Shown here: one piece after another, positions 21,493 through 34,085 of the stretch
How positions within the stretch are numbered: position 1 is the stretch's first letter
Layout: each line of letters begins with the position of its first letter
Made by a program: the position numbers and the translations under genes
The notes under the pieces: model-generated
Seen by the model: only the letters and a program-made list of their open reading frames with translations
Told to the model about the DNA's origin: nothing
Database searches by the model: none
Assembly: GCA_016618085.1 (NCBI GenBank)
Contig: JABLTG010000033.1
Span: forward strand, 1 to 64,000
Source: Neovahlkampfia damariscottae
Taxonomy: Eukaryota > Heterolobosea > Selenaionea > Neovahlkampfiida > Neovahlkampfiidae
Reading direction: 5' to 3'
Length of the DNA: 64,000 bases

Positions 21493-22657
21493 ATGAGTCA
21501 TGAAGAAATTGGTAACTTTTCAAAAAATACTAAAATTCAGTGAAAGAAATATTATCACAAAAAATACATCGACCTTTTTTCGTCTCTGAAAGAATAATGC
21601 ATGATCCTAAAAAACGGTAAGAAAAAAAAAAGTTAAAAATCAAAAAGATCATTTTATGTCCGAAAAAAAACGAAATTATATGATGAACTGTTAATATCAA
21701 TCTCAAATAGTGTTGAAAAAAATCCTTGTGTAATTTTGACCATTGAAAATGGACCTTACACGATGCAAATTTTGGAAATTTTGAAAGAAAATGAAATAGA
21801 AGTCCAATTGATTGAATTAGGTACACCATTTACAAAAATAAAAGAAAGAGAAATGATCAAAATTTGGTCTGGTTGGGATGTATTTCCACAAATATTTCTT
21901 AACGGTTTTTTACTTGGTGGATATGATGAATTGAAAATCAGTTTAGAAGGTTTTTTTTTTTTTGTTTTTAATTGTTTGTTAGATGGAACATTTGAAAAGA
22001 TATTGAAAATAAAACGAAAAATTTCATCTCCAAGAAAATTTATACAAAAAAAACAATCAATGGAAAAAATTCCAACTGAAAAAGTTGAATTATCAGATAC
22101 ACAATGGGATAATGAATATTATCAAAAGTGTATAGATTTGAGTGAAATTACACTTGAAGAGTTACAAGTACCTGAAAAATTCAGATTAGATGTTCGTGAA
22201 CAATTATTAATATTTTTGAATTTAGGAAAGTGAATTTAAACAACCATATAGTGAAATAGTTTCATTATTAAAAAAACTAAATATTGTCCATACACCAGGT
22301 TTTTTTTTTTTTTTTGAATAATTTTGTTATACAGAAGAACAATTAGCAGTTTTAGAAAAAAGTATAGGTGATATAACACTATGCATCGAATATCATTATA
22401 AAAAAAATTTAAAAAACGAAGAGGTCATGGTTGGAGCTGATGATTTAATTCCTATTTTCATATATTGCATCATAAAAGCAAAAGTCAAAAGATTGTATAC
22501 AATGTTCAAAAAATTAACTGAATTTTGTGATTTCAAAGGAGGTGGTGGTTATTCCATTGCAACACTGGACACAACTTTGAATATCATTTCAAACTTGAAA
22601 ACATCAGAAGAAATTTTGAAATGGAATTGGGATAACGCAAAATTAAATGACTTTTAA
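21493..22657 (+). CDS. Glutaredoxin-fold/VPS9-domain fusion protein
   Basis: Exons 21493-21511, 21541-21616, 21648-21949, 21983-22191, 22226-22298 and 22335-22657. The first half has a monothiol-glutaredoxin outline: YDELLISISNSVEKNPCVIL, ILEILKENEIEVQLIEL, then WDVFPQIFLNGFLLGGYDEL with the cis-Pro and glycine pair. The active-site cysteine loop is replaced by ENGPYT, so it cannot work as a normal glutaredoxin. The C-terminal half ends with MVGADDLIPIFIYCIIKAKV and GGYSIATLDTTLNII, the signature of VPS9 domains, which are exchange factors for Rab5-type GTPases. The intron at 22192-22225 (donor GTTCGT) is needed to join the halves; intron 21950-21982 is 33 nt without a stop. The gene converges with the next at 2 bp. 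Confidence 0.7.
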
Positions 22658-22659
22658 TT

Positions 22660-24260
22660 TTAAACTTTTACTGATCCAATTAACATAATTTTATCTCCTG
22701 TTTGATTTATTGGATTTGTTGATTTTCCAATAACAATAGCTGTTTCTTCTGCTCTATATTCTTTAATAACATTTCCAAAAACTGATTTGACTTGTGCTAA
22801 TAAATCACCTTTTTTTAATCTTTAAAAAAGTTAATAACAATAAAAAAAACAAACTGTTGGTTTAAATTTGGAAGTACATTTAAAATACCACCAACATCTG
22901 AATGAAGCCATTTGTAATCTTGACAGATGACAGGTGTAACTGATGGAATTGAATCTTCTTCTAAAGGTAACATTTTCAAATAATTCTATTTCAAAAATGT
23001 CATTACTTTTTTGTTTTTTTTTACCATTGTTTTCCAAGTTGAGTCAATAAAAACTTTTTCTAATCTTTCAATAGTTTTTGTTGAATCACCAAATGAAACA
23101 TAAATACCTTTGATACCTATTTTCATAGCTGCTTCAACAAGACTTCCTTTTGAAATAGATGTATTATCTGGTAATATTATATCAGCATTTTGTAATAACG
23201 CCATATCTGAACAGGTTTTATCTTGCATGTGAGCTCTAACATGATAAGAAATAACTCTTGCATATTCTAATGTATGTAAATCAATCAAGTATTCTAATTG
23301 TGAAACCACATGATGGAAAAAGTTATGTGCATAAATTTCAGATTCACAACCGTCTAATTTTCCTGGAAATAATTGATTCAAATCTGCACCATCAACAAAT
23401 AATTTTTGACAGCTTTTATATCCTATTGGATTTGCAAGACTGAAAAGTTAGAAATTTAGTTCGAAAAATTACATTCCAACTAATGAACCTGACAAATCAT
23501 TAATTTCAAGTTTTGAAAATATTTTATGGAAAATTGTTATTCCTTTTGTTTCATCACCATGAACAGAACAAGTGAGTCCTAAAACAGGACCTGTAAAAAA
23601 ATTAAGAAAAATGAAAAAAAAAATCATACCTGTTTTGAGACCTTTTGCGACAATAACAGGAACTGAAACCATTTCTCCTGTTGTTGATGTAATAATAGGA
23701 ACCCATATATGATGAATTCTTCCTTTTTCCAAATTTTCAATGTTAAAGTTTTTCACAATGATTGGTTTTTCAGTTCTAGAGATATTTCTTTTGGCAAATT
23801 CATCAGTTTTTGTATTAATTTTTGATTCTATCACTTCAATATTTTGTGATGAATAAATTTGATATTTTTTAATTTGTGGCATAATCTTTTGATAAAAATG
23901 AAAACCTGTTAATTCTCTATCATATTTTTTAATAGTCTTTGTAATAATTGAAACATTTTTGTATGAAAAATCTTTGAGGTTTTCTAAACGTTTACTAATT
24001 TCATGAAGCAAGTGGTTTTTATTTTTTTGATTTGATCTTGGTGAAATAACACTTTCTGAATCTTCAACTGTTTCATATAACTTTTCTACAAGCAGAAAAA
24101 TTTCTTTTTCTTTTGTCATATAAATTTCATTCAATAAAGTTACTTCTTTGGATAGTTGTTCTTGAAAAGTTTCGAAAATATCTTTTGAGTTTTCTGCTAT
24201 TATTTTTACTTTACATTCTGTCAATAAGTTTTCAAAATGTTCTTGATTGAAGTGGGACAT
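22660..24260 (-). CDS. SPX-domain/AstE-AspA-type zinc deacylase fusion
   Basis: Exons 23630-24260, 23473-23590, 23025-23439, 22855-22985 and 22660-22819 encode 484 residues. The N-terminal ~160 residues look like an SPX inositol-pyrophosphate sensor: a helical bundle with FQEQLSKEVTLLNEIYMTKE and the KTIKKYDRE helix. The rest matches the M14 succinylglutamate desuccinylase/aspartoacylase family: LTCSVHGDETKG (zinc His and Glu), ANPIGYKS...DLNQLFPG (substrate region) and LIDLHT (third zinc ligand), ending in a beta-rich domain with WLHSDVGGILNVLP. The usual DLNR is DLNQ here and an upstream Arg is Lys, so specificity may be changed. Phosphate status could control deacylation; that is inference. 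Confidence 0.7.
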
Positions 24261-24354
24261 CGTTTGTGCGTTTTTCGGTTTGTTTCAAACTTCCACCCAA
24301 AGAAACGAATTTATTGGTTGAAAAAAATCGGTTGGAAATTGGAATAAAAAAAAT

Positions 24355-24722
24355 TTAATTTTTTTTTCCATAGAATACACTTATTGATCTTTCTACACCG
24401 TTTTTCAAAGCTTTTTCTTTTGCTTCGATTTTGGCTTGATTTAAATTTTCATTTTTCGCAACTCCAACACCGATTTCTGAATAAAAAATAAATCAAATAA
24501 AAAAAAAAGAACCTTCATGATAGTTACCATTCATTGTATGTGTTAAAATAACTCTAATAGAAGTACAAACTTCATACTCTTTATTTTCCAATAAGTCCTG
24601 GAATTCAATAATTGAATTTGATAGATTCAATTTCAAGCTGAGTTTTCCTAAATTCCTAAAAAAAAAAAAGATTAATTGATAAAATATTACGTTAAAATTT
24701 TCTCCACTTCTCCACTGGCCAT
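24355..24722 (-). CDS. Mini Rad52-like protein
   Basis: Exons 24691-24722, 24513-24655 and 24355-24476 encode only 98 residues. The segment YEVCTSIRVILTHTMNGNYHEEIGVGVAKNEN, then AKIEAKEKALKNGVERSISVFYG, resembles the central beta-sheet and helix of the Rad52/Rad22 single-strand annealing domain (vrvtL.dG.y.ediG.G ... A.K.A.tDalKRalr.fG). The first part of the annealing domain and the Rad51-binding tail are absent, so it may be a reduced paralogue or a distant fold relative. It is divergent from the pseudo-GTPase gene and shares a TGATTGG box with it. Confidence 0.45.
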
Positions 24723-24745
24723 ATGAAAAGTTAGGCACTTTTGTT

Positions 24746-24752
24746 TGATTGG
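24746..24752 (+). promoter_or_regulatory. CCAAT-type box (TGATTGG) in a 69-bp divergent promoter
   Basis: The only spacer between starts at 24722 (minus) and 24792 (plus) is 69 bp and holds this single box, so it is a strong candidate for bidirectional use. Confidence 0.5.
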
Positions 24753-24791
24753 TCAGTTTTCTCTTTTTGTTTTTCTCTTATTTTTGAATTC

Positions 24792-26626
24792 ATGACCTCA
24801 ACTTTGAAAGTAAGTACAATAGGAGGTTTTCTTTCCGAAAAAACACCACTACTACATCAATTAGTCAACGGTGAAATACCAAAAAAAGACGAAAAATTCA
24901 AGCAAAGTACAAAGACGATAAAACAACCAGATCATGTTTATGAAATCACTTTTATGGAGCCACTAAGTATTTGAAGCATTCTTTTTTAATAGTTTTCTAT
25001 CTTTAGGTTTTCACGATAAAGACCAAAAATTTTCTGCGCTGGAAACGACAAATTTGCTACTTTATGTTTTCAATGTATATTATGATAATGTCAGTGACAT
25101 TGCAGAAAACGTAATTCAATTTTTAAATTCACCTTTTCATTTTTAGATACTGGATTTAAGGTAAAACTTTTTTCTTTTATAACAAAAAAAAGAAACAAAC
25201 TTTATGATGTTCCAATCATCTTAGTAGCAACAGGAATAGAAAGAAGAGTTTCAAAAGGTAAAACAAAATAAAAAACTCATCAAAAAACCAAGAAACTCAC
25301 ACCAATTTTAATTCTTCTTTTATAACCTACGAAAAAGCTTTAGAAGTTGCTAAAAAGTTATCAGTTCAAGGATATTTCGAAATAGATACAAAAAATAAAA
25401 AAGGCTTCTCTGATTTGTTTTCTAAATCAATTGATATTACAATGAAGCATGGAGAACTTAAAAAAAGCATGATACGTAAAAGTGGAATTTTCAAAAAACA
25501 CGCCAAAGGATACATCATTAATGAATTAGATTTTTTAACAGGACCTGAAATATACCCAGAAGAAGAGATTAAAGCAGTTGTTGATGATTGTTTATTGTTA
25601 AATCATCCATTACTTCAATATATAAAAGAATTATCAAATAAATTGGATCAAGAGATTGTAGAGAGGAAAACATTACAATATTTAGTTTTTGAATTACAAC
25701 AAAAAGTTGATATACAACAAGAAACTATTGAACAATTAAAAAGTGGTCAAGGATCACCAAATTCTTCAGGTTCTAATATTGCAGCTGAAAAAACAGTTAT
25801 ATCACCAAAATATCAAAATACTAAATTCAAAATGAATGAAATCAATTTCAAAAGAGCAAGTGCTAAAAATAAACAATCTCCACATTCACCAAGATCTCAT
25901 GATAATGGAAACGAAAATGGTGAAGAATTTGGAATGAAAATGAAAATTCTTCCAAGAAGTTTTTCCGATGATAAAAAAAGAACATCTGAAAGAGCAATGA
26001 AATTACCAATTAGTTTTAAAAATCATTCAACTGGATCAATGATGATGACAAGTGATAGTGGACCGGAACCTGAAAGAAGAAAAACATTAACAGAACAAGA
26101 TTTAGTTGATATTGGTAAAAAAGTTGATATGGTTGCAACAAAAAGACAACAACCAGGACATAAAAGAAGAACAAGTATCACTTTAGGACAACAACCAAAT
26201 CCTGTACCAAGTGGTACTTTTAAAGTTAAAAAAAATATCAAATTGGAAGATTTCATTCATCAAAAAGAAGAAGAACAGCAGAAACAAGTTAATAAGAAAA
26301 ATGAACAAACTAATCAATCATCTCCATCTCCAACTCAAAAATTTGCACACTCAAGAAAAAGATCTTGGAGTTTAACAACAGCACAAGAAATTGAATTATT
26401 ACAAAAAATTGATTGTACTCAAGAAGATTTTGAAGAGGAAATAGTTGAAGAATTTGGTTGTAAATTTGTAAATGTTGAATTTATTATCAGAAATGAAATA
26501 TCTTCACCAAGGTCAAAAAATAAAATTAAAGTAGTTTTAACACCTTCAACAAGTAGAAATATTCCTATATTAAGGGATCAATTGAAGCCATCTCAATTGA
26601 TGGCAAAAATTAAAAGAAAAAAATAA
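24792..26626 (+). CDS. Pseudo-GTPase with long disordered C-terminal tail
   Basis: Exons 24792-24966, 25007-25110, a 14-nt micro-exon 25147-25160, 25193-25257 and 25293-26626 encode 563 residues. The first ~200 residues follow the order of a Ras/Rho-like fold: STIGGFLSEKTPLLHQLVNG at the P-loop position, ETTNLLLYVFNVYY at strand 4, LYDVPIILVATG at strand 5, FITYEKALEVAKKL. GxxxxGK(S/T), DxxG and NKxD are all degenerate, so nucleotide binding is doubtful. Then come a coiled coil (LLQYIKELSNKLDQEIVERK) and a serine/basic-rich region with many SP sites. The role may be scaffolding. The micro-exon is required for frame. Confidence 0.6.
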
Positions 26627-26675
26627 ACTTTTTGTAAATTATTTTAATTGGTTTATTTTGTTTTGAAGGTTGAAG

Positions 26676-27964
26676 ATGAAAACAGAAAAGGTGAACAAAA
26701 ATATATGTGGATCAAAACTTCTTTACAACTTCTTCAAGGTGATGCTGAATTTTTTATTTGGAACACTCAAACTGTTAGTGTATTACTTGTGTTTTCCAGT
26801 TGGAAAATTTTTTGTCTGGCTGAATCTATCAATGGACTTTGTTGACAAAGATGGAAATTTAAATCAGTTCGTTAGTGAAATAGAGACAGATTATTGTGTA
26901 AAAAGTGCTGCTAGAATTATAAATCAACGCCCACGAGATAAAAGAAGGCCTTTTAGATGGCCAATGAAATCAAACCTTCCATTTGTTGTCCATGTAATTT
27001 AACTTTTCAATTAACTGATTGTTACTATTAGTTTAAAAAAAAAGGTTTTCTTCGAGAAATCACTCTTTTTTTGGAAACAAATGAAATCAAAACGGCTAGA
27101 TGTATAATATCAGCAATGAATTGGAAAACAGGACAATATGAAGTAATAAGTGATGAACCAATTGATCAACCAAATACTGAGAGTCTTACATTGAACTACT
27201 CAGTATCAGACGAACATCAACTTATTTGGACTTCACAACTTCGGATTGTATTTGCATGTGAAAAATATGTGAATGAAAAGATGTGCATTTCAGGAATTTG
27301 TCTGAAAACATCAATGGATTATCCAATCAATCATGAAATTAAAATCAATCGAATCTTCTTGAAAGATCATCTATTTTCAGATTTTACAATCATTATAAAA
27401 TCAAATCAAAAAAAATATTGTTTTCCAACACATAAATTATTGTTATGTGAACATAGTTCATATTTCAAAGATGCTTTATTATCGTCTCCAAATTTGAAAG
27501 AATTTGAATTGACAGCTGATGTCAAATATTTCAATTTAATTTATGAATATCTTTACACAAAAAATATTCAATTCCAAAAAGAAAATACATATGATATTAT
27601 GATTATCACAAGAAAATATAAGTTTGATGCCTTGTATCAACAGTTATTTGATCAGTTTTTAATTGACATTTCAATGGATGAATTCTTTGAATTATTGGTC
27701 AAATATGAATCTCTTGATTTTGAATTTTTTATCAGATCTTCTTTGACCTATATTGTACAAAATGAAAAGTTCACAAAAGTTGCAAAGAAATTTTTGGATT
27801 ATTTAATCGTGAACATTAATGATTGGAAGCCAATTGACAAAGATTCAAAAGAGAAATATTTGTCCTTGTTAGATAAATTTGTGAAGTCACAACAAGAAAA
27901 AGAGTTGTTTCAATTGTTTGATAAATTATCAAAGAGAATAAACGAAAAAGTAACTTCTTCCTGA
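26676..27964 (+). CDS. BTB-domain protein with hydrophobic N-terminal region
   Basis: Exons 26676-26993 and 27032-27964, 416 residues. The N-terminal part contains a strongly hydrophobic segment (FFKVMLNFLFGTLKLLVYYL) that may be a membrane helix. A beta-rich middle leads to a BTB/POZ domain (HLFSDFTIIIKSNQKKYCFP, then HKLLLCEHSSYFKDAL, YFNLIYEYLYT) with a BACK-like helical end. BTB domains dimerise and often recruit cullin-3. BTB with a membrane segment is unusual, but the first exon joins in frame without strain. The stop is TGA. CCAATCA at 27968-27974 lies right after this gene and belongs to the next. Confidence 0.75.
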
Positions 27965-28007
27965 GCACCAATCAAATCATTTGTTATTTTTAGTTAAATT
28001 TGACTCC

Positions 28008-28604
28008 ATGCCACCATTTATCGTTGAAGAAGAATTACATGAAAAAAACCCATTTCCATTTGAATTGAGACAAAACTGGAATGAATATGTTGATGAGTTA
28101 TATGAACTTGATCGAACACTTTTTGAAGAAAATGCGTGGGCAAAAGAAGAAATAATTTCTTGTTCAAAATCAGAAACAAATCAATATTATTTTACAGTCA
28201 ATCCTATACCACTTAAAAATTCAAAATATCCAAAAATTATTTCGTACGCTGGTTATGAAGTGCATAGTTGTCTTGATACTTTTTGTGAAATTTCTGTTCT
28301 AGGAGTTTCACCAGAAATGCAAGGGAAAAAAATTGGAGAATGGACTTTATTAAGTTTACTGCTTGATGCTTATAATAGAGGTGTGAAAATGGCTCAATTG
28401 CATGTTAAAGAAGACAACACCATTGCATTGAATTTGTACATTAAAACAGGCTTTAAAGTCTTGGCATTGAAAAATAATTACTATCAAAACGATAAAGAAG
28501 AACATTGCAGTAATGCCTACATCATGGAATTGAGATTGAATTATTTGAATCTTTTTAAAGCTTATGAGTTGTCTATGAAAAAAATAACACATATACTTGA
28601 ATAA
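28008..28604 (+). CDS. GNAT-family N-acetyltransferase, RimI-like
   Basis: 198 residues, no intron. The ATG at 28008 is 33 bp after a CCAATCA box; an earlier in-frame stretch has no ATG. GNAT features: CEISVLGVSPEMQGKKIGEWTL with the acetyl-CoA pyrophosphate loop QGKKIG, then QLHVKEDNTIALNLYIKTGF, the classic V-x-x-x-N-x-x-A-x-x-LYxKxGF motif B of RimI/Naa-type enzymes. The N-terminal ~60 residues are longer than in bacterial RimI. The acceptor substrate, probably a protein N-terminus or amine, is not known. Confidence 0.85.
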   Translation: MPPFIVEEELHEKNPFPFELRQNWNEYVDELYELDRTLFEENAWAKEEIISCSKSETNQYYFTVNPIPLKNSKYPKIISYAGYEVHSCLDTFCEISVLGVSPEMQGKKIGEWTLLSLLLDAYNRGVKMAQLHVKEDNTIALNLYIKTGFKVLALKNNYYQNDKEEHCSNAYIMELRLNYLNLFKAYELSMKKITHILE

Positions 28605-28772
28605 AATTATAGTATTGGAACAAGAAAGTTCAGGACTCAAAGATAAAATAACATTCACGCCTAAGTCACCAATACTTTAGTTTCCTTAGATACTTCCCTT
28701 CTTGTCTGAGTGGTTCAACGACAATCAACATTTAGATTTAGTTATCTAGTTACCACAGTTTTTAAAAAAAAT

Positions 28773-29294
28773 TTATTCAACAATATCAAGTAACTCAACA
28801 TCGAAAACTAAAGTAGCTCCACCTGGAATATCACTACCAGCACCATAACTTCCATAACCATAATCTGATGAAATCACTAAAATGCTTCTTTCTCCTTTCT
28901 TTTAAAAAATTTGTAAAAAACTAAAAACTGAACTTACAGTGAATGTTAAAAGACCTTCATCCCATCCTCTGATCACTTCATTTTCTCCGACAGTGAATTC
29001 AAAAACATCTCTTCCTCTTGATGAATCAAAAACAGCTCCGTTCAACAAAGAACCTGTATAATGGACAACAACAGTATCACCTTTTTTTGGTTTTGTACCA
29101 TTTCCTTCTTTGAGAATTTCTTTGACAAAACCAGATTTTTGTGACTCACGTGATTGTTTGCATAGTTTTTTGTGGTTTGGCCAATTTGTTTTTTGATGTT
29201 CTTTCATGCAATAAGACACTTGTTTACAAGCTGAGCATACTTGCATATCATTTTTTTTTACTTCACATTCGTTACAAATGTTTGAGACGGACAT
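28773..29294 (-). CDS. MYND-FKBP fusion (peptidyl-prolyl isomerase)
   Basis: Exons 28938-29294 and 28773-28898 encode 160 residues. A MYND zinc finger occupies residues 7-45 ([19 protein letters not shown] ... KLC, with the C-C-C-C-C-C-H-C ligand pattern). It is followed by one FKBP domain: [38 protein letters not shown], and [16 protein letters not shown]. Aromatic pocket residues (Tyr, Phe, Trp, Phe) look preserved, so isomerase activity and FK506-type binding are plausible. MYND fingers bind proline-rich ligands, so the fusion may target the isomerase to specific partners. Confidence 0.88.
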
Positions 29295-29482
29295 TGAAAA
29301 TTTAAACCAATGATTTTATCTTTTTTTTTATTGGTGCATTGGAAGAAATGAAAGATTGAATAATGAACAATAGATCAAATGGATCGAAAGAAATTATCAT
29401 AAATTGTCAAGAAACTTACCTGTAGATATTAACTTTCGATTTCGATGACAAATAAAACATGTATTTTATCCTTTACATTCAT

Positions 29483-29489
29483 CCAATCA
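29483..29489 (+). promoter_or_regulatory. CCAATCA box
   Basis: Exact box 5 bp before the ATG at 29495, among the closest motif-to-start distances in the window; transcription probably starts within or next to it. Confidence 0.45.
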
Positions 29490-29494
29490 GATTC

Positions 29495-30913
29495 ATGCCA
29501 AAAAAATCAAGACAAATTTACTTTCCAGTAAGAGAGTGGAAAAATTAATATTTCAAGGAAAGTAGTACTTTTGATTATCATGGAAGTAGTAAATGTTCTC
29601 TGATACTCTTTGATGTAGACGATGATGAAGTTTGAATAAAAAAATAATTTAACAACTTCAACAGTGTACTGAATTAATAGCCGGAAATATGAAAGGATAT
29701 CTTTCAATATATAAATTTAAAGATAAAAAACCTGCATATTTTGCAGAGAATCTTGGCACAGTAAAAAAATTGAATCTTAATTTTTTCATAAAGATTACTG
29801 CATTAGCAGCAGAAAAAATAGACTTAGGAATTGTATATATTTTTTTTTTTTTATTTTTTAAATAGACTATACTGGTTGTTATCACCGCAGAAGGTCTTTG
29901 TCACATTTTTTGTGTCACTGAAGAATCCAAAAATGAAATTGTTCCTTGTCAAGTTTTAAAAGTACCTTGTAATGTAACATCTATTTTATTCAAATCAAAT
30001 GAAATTGTTCTTGGATCTACTGATAGAAACATCTATATTTATGAATTTGTTTGCTCAAAAATTGAAAATAAATTATCAATGAAAATGGTGTTAAAAAAAA
30101 AATTTTTTTGTGATAAACAAGTGTAAGCAGCTGTCATTAATTTCACTTTTTGGTATAGATATTCACTGTCATATCATGAAGAAGAAGGAGAATCAATGAT
30201 TTTAGCAGGTTTTGCAATTGGAGGTTTTGCACTAGTTTCAAAAGATAATCTTCAAATATTCAAATCACAATCAGAAATTCAATTTGGAATATCATCACTT
30301 CCTGAATATGTCAATGGAAACTTGAACTTTGTTCAAGATAAATCATTTATGATATCTGCAAATACGGAAGGAATGATTGCAGTTCATTCTGTGTTGAATC
30401 ATGACAATCGAAATATTTGGTCAATAGATTTAGAACAGGAAATAGTGGGAGTTTCAAAAGAAAAGTTTACAAAAAATGGTAAAAATGATGAAATTTGTGT
30501 TTGTACTTGGGATGGAATGACATTCATTATTGACTCTGATAAAAATATTGTCAAATTCAATTTCAAAGATCGTGTTTGTACTTTCTTAACAGGTTCAATA
30601 CTGAATTTAAATTAATCTTTCAGGGTATTATTCAATTTCAAAAGAAGAAAAAGTACTTTCTATTTTTTAGTAATTCCAACTTTTATCTTATTATTTAAGT
30701 GTTCCATTTGGTGATACAATAACAATGTTTTATAATGTTACATTCAATTCAATCCCTTATTATTCATTGATCGAATTAGTCGACAAAAAAGCATCCAAAG
30801 AATTAAAAGAAAAATTAGACGAGAAATTCAAAGGAAATAATGAAGAAAAAGCAAAATATTTTTATAAATTATTGTATAAAACATCACAAATTGATGAGCT
30901 GAAAATAGAATAA
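29495..30913 (+). CDS. ITFG2-like beta-propeller protein (KICSTOR component)
   Basis: Eight exons (29495-29527, 29558-29629, 29665-29760, 29794-29832, 29866-30122, 30159-30592, 30624-30669, 30700-30913) join in frame to 396 residues. The N-terminal repeat reads SLILFDVDDDECTELIAGNM then GYLSIYKF, an FG-GAP/integrin-alpha-type blade. Later blades include LVVITAEGLCHIFCVTEE and NEIVLGSTDRNIYIYEF. This matches the order in ITFG2, a subunit of KICSTOR, which brings GATOR1 to lysosomes to restrain TORC1. The ITFG2 call rests on motif order recalled from memory; another FG-GAP propeller is possible. Seven introns of 28-36 nt make this one of the most fragmented genes here. Confidence 0.65.
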
Positions 30914-30936
30914 AAAATTTATTTCACTCAATTTTG

Positions 30937-31743
<807 letters not shown>

Positions 31744-31764
31744 GTTGAGGTTACTTTTGGAGAA

Positions 31765-31884
31765 CCAATCAAAAAAGACTCAAAGTTAAATTTCTTTTAA
31801 ATTTTGAAAAAAATTATTTCAATAATTTATTTAAATGAACGTATTCTCATAAAAATTGACTCAAAAAAAAAAATCAACCAATCA
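31765..31884. promoter_or_regulatory. Divergent promoter with two CCAATCA boxes
   Basis: Boxes at 31765-31771 and 31878-31884 sit 21 bp and 9 bp upstream of the divergent RAB6 and poly(A) polymerase starts, one for each gene. Confidence 0.45.
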
Positions 31885-31893
31885 CTTTTTTCA

Positions 31894-33736
<1,843 letters not shown>

Positions 33737-34085
33737 TTTTAGTTTTAACCCTCCCAATAGGTTGTATTAAAAAAATAAAAAAAAAAGTAAAAATTGAAAA
33801 ATGTCAAAAAAAACTTAAAATAAAAATTTTTTTCTTTTTGTCGATAGAATTCCTTCCAATTTGAATCTTCAAAAAAAGGAAACATACTGTAAATTTCATT
33901 AGAAAATGTACTTTAAAAGAAGCAGTGGTACTGGAGGAAGAAAAGACCAAATTTTTGTTTCTTAATAGGGAGAATCATTTTGAATGAATTGTACTTTTTG
34001 TTGTGAAACAAAGGGTTTCAATACAAATTTTGGAAGAAAAATAGACCAATCATCTGAGGTTTTCAGTTTTCACACTAAATTTTAA
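33737..34085. other. Intergenic stretch
   Basis: No gene seen; A/T-rich, probable 3' end of the poly(A) polymerase gene and promoter of the next. CCAATCA at 34046-34052 precedes the next ATG by 33 bp. Confidence 0.5.

Noticed and set aside
28690-28770. tRNA-like GTCTGAGTGGTTCAACGAC
   Set aside because: It resembles a D-arm, but no anticodon arm, TTCGA T-loop or acceptor pairing could be found around it.
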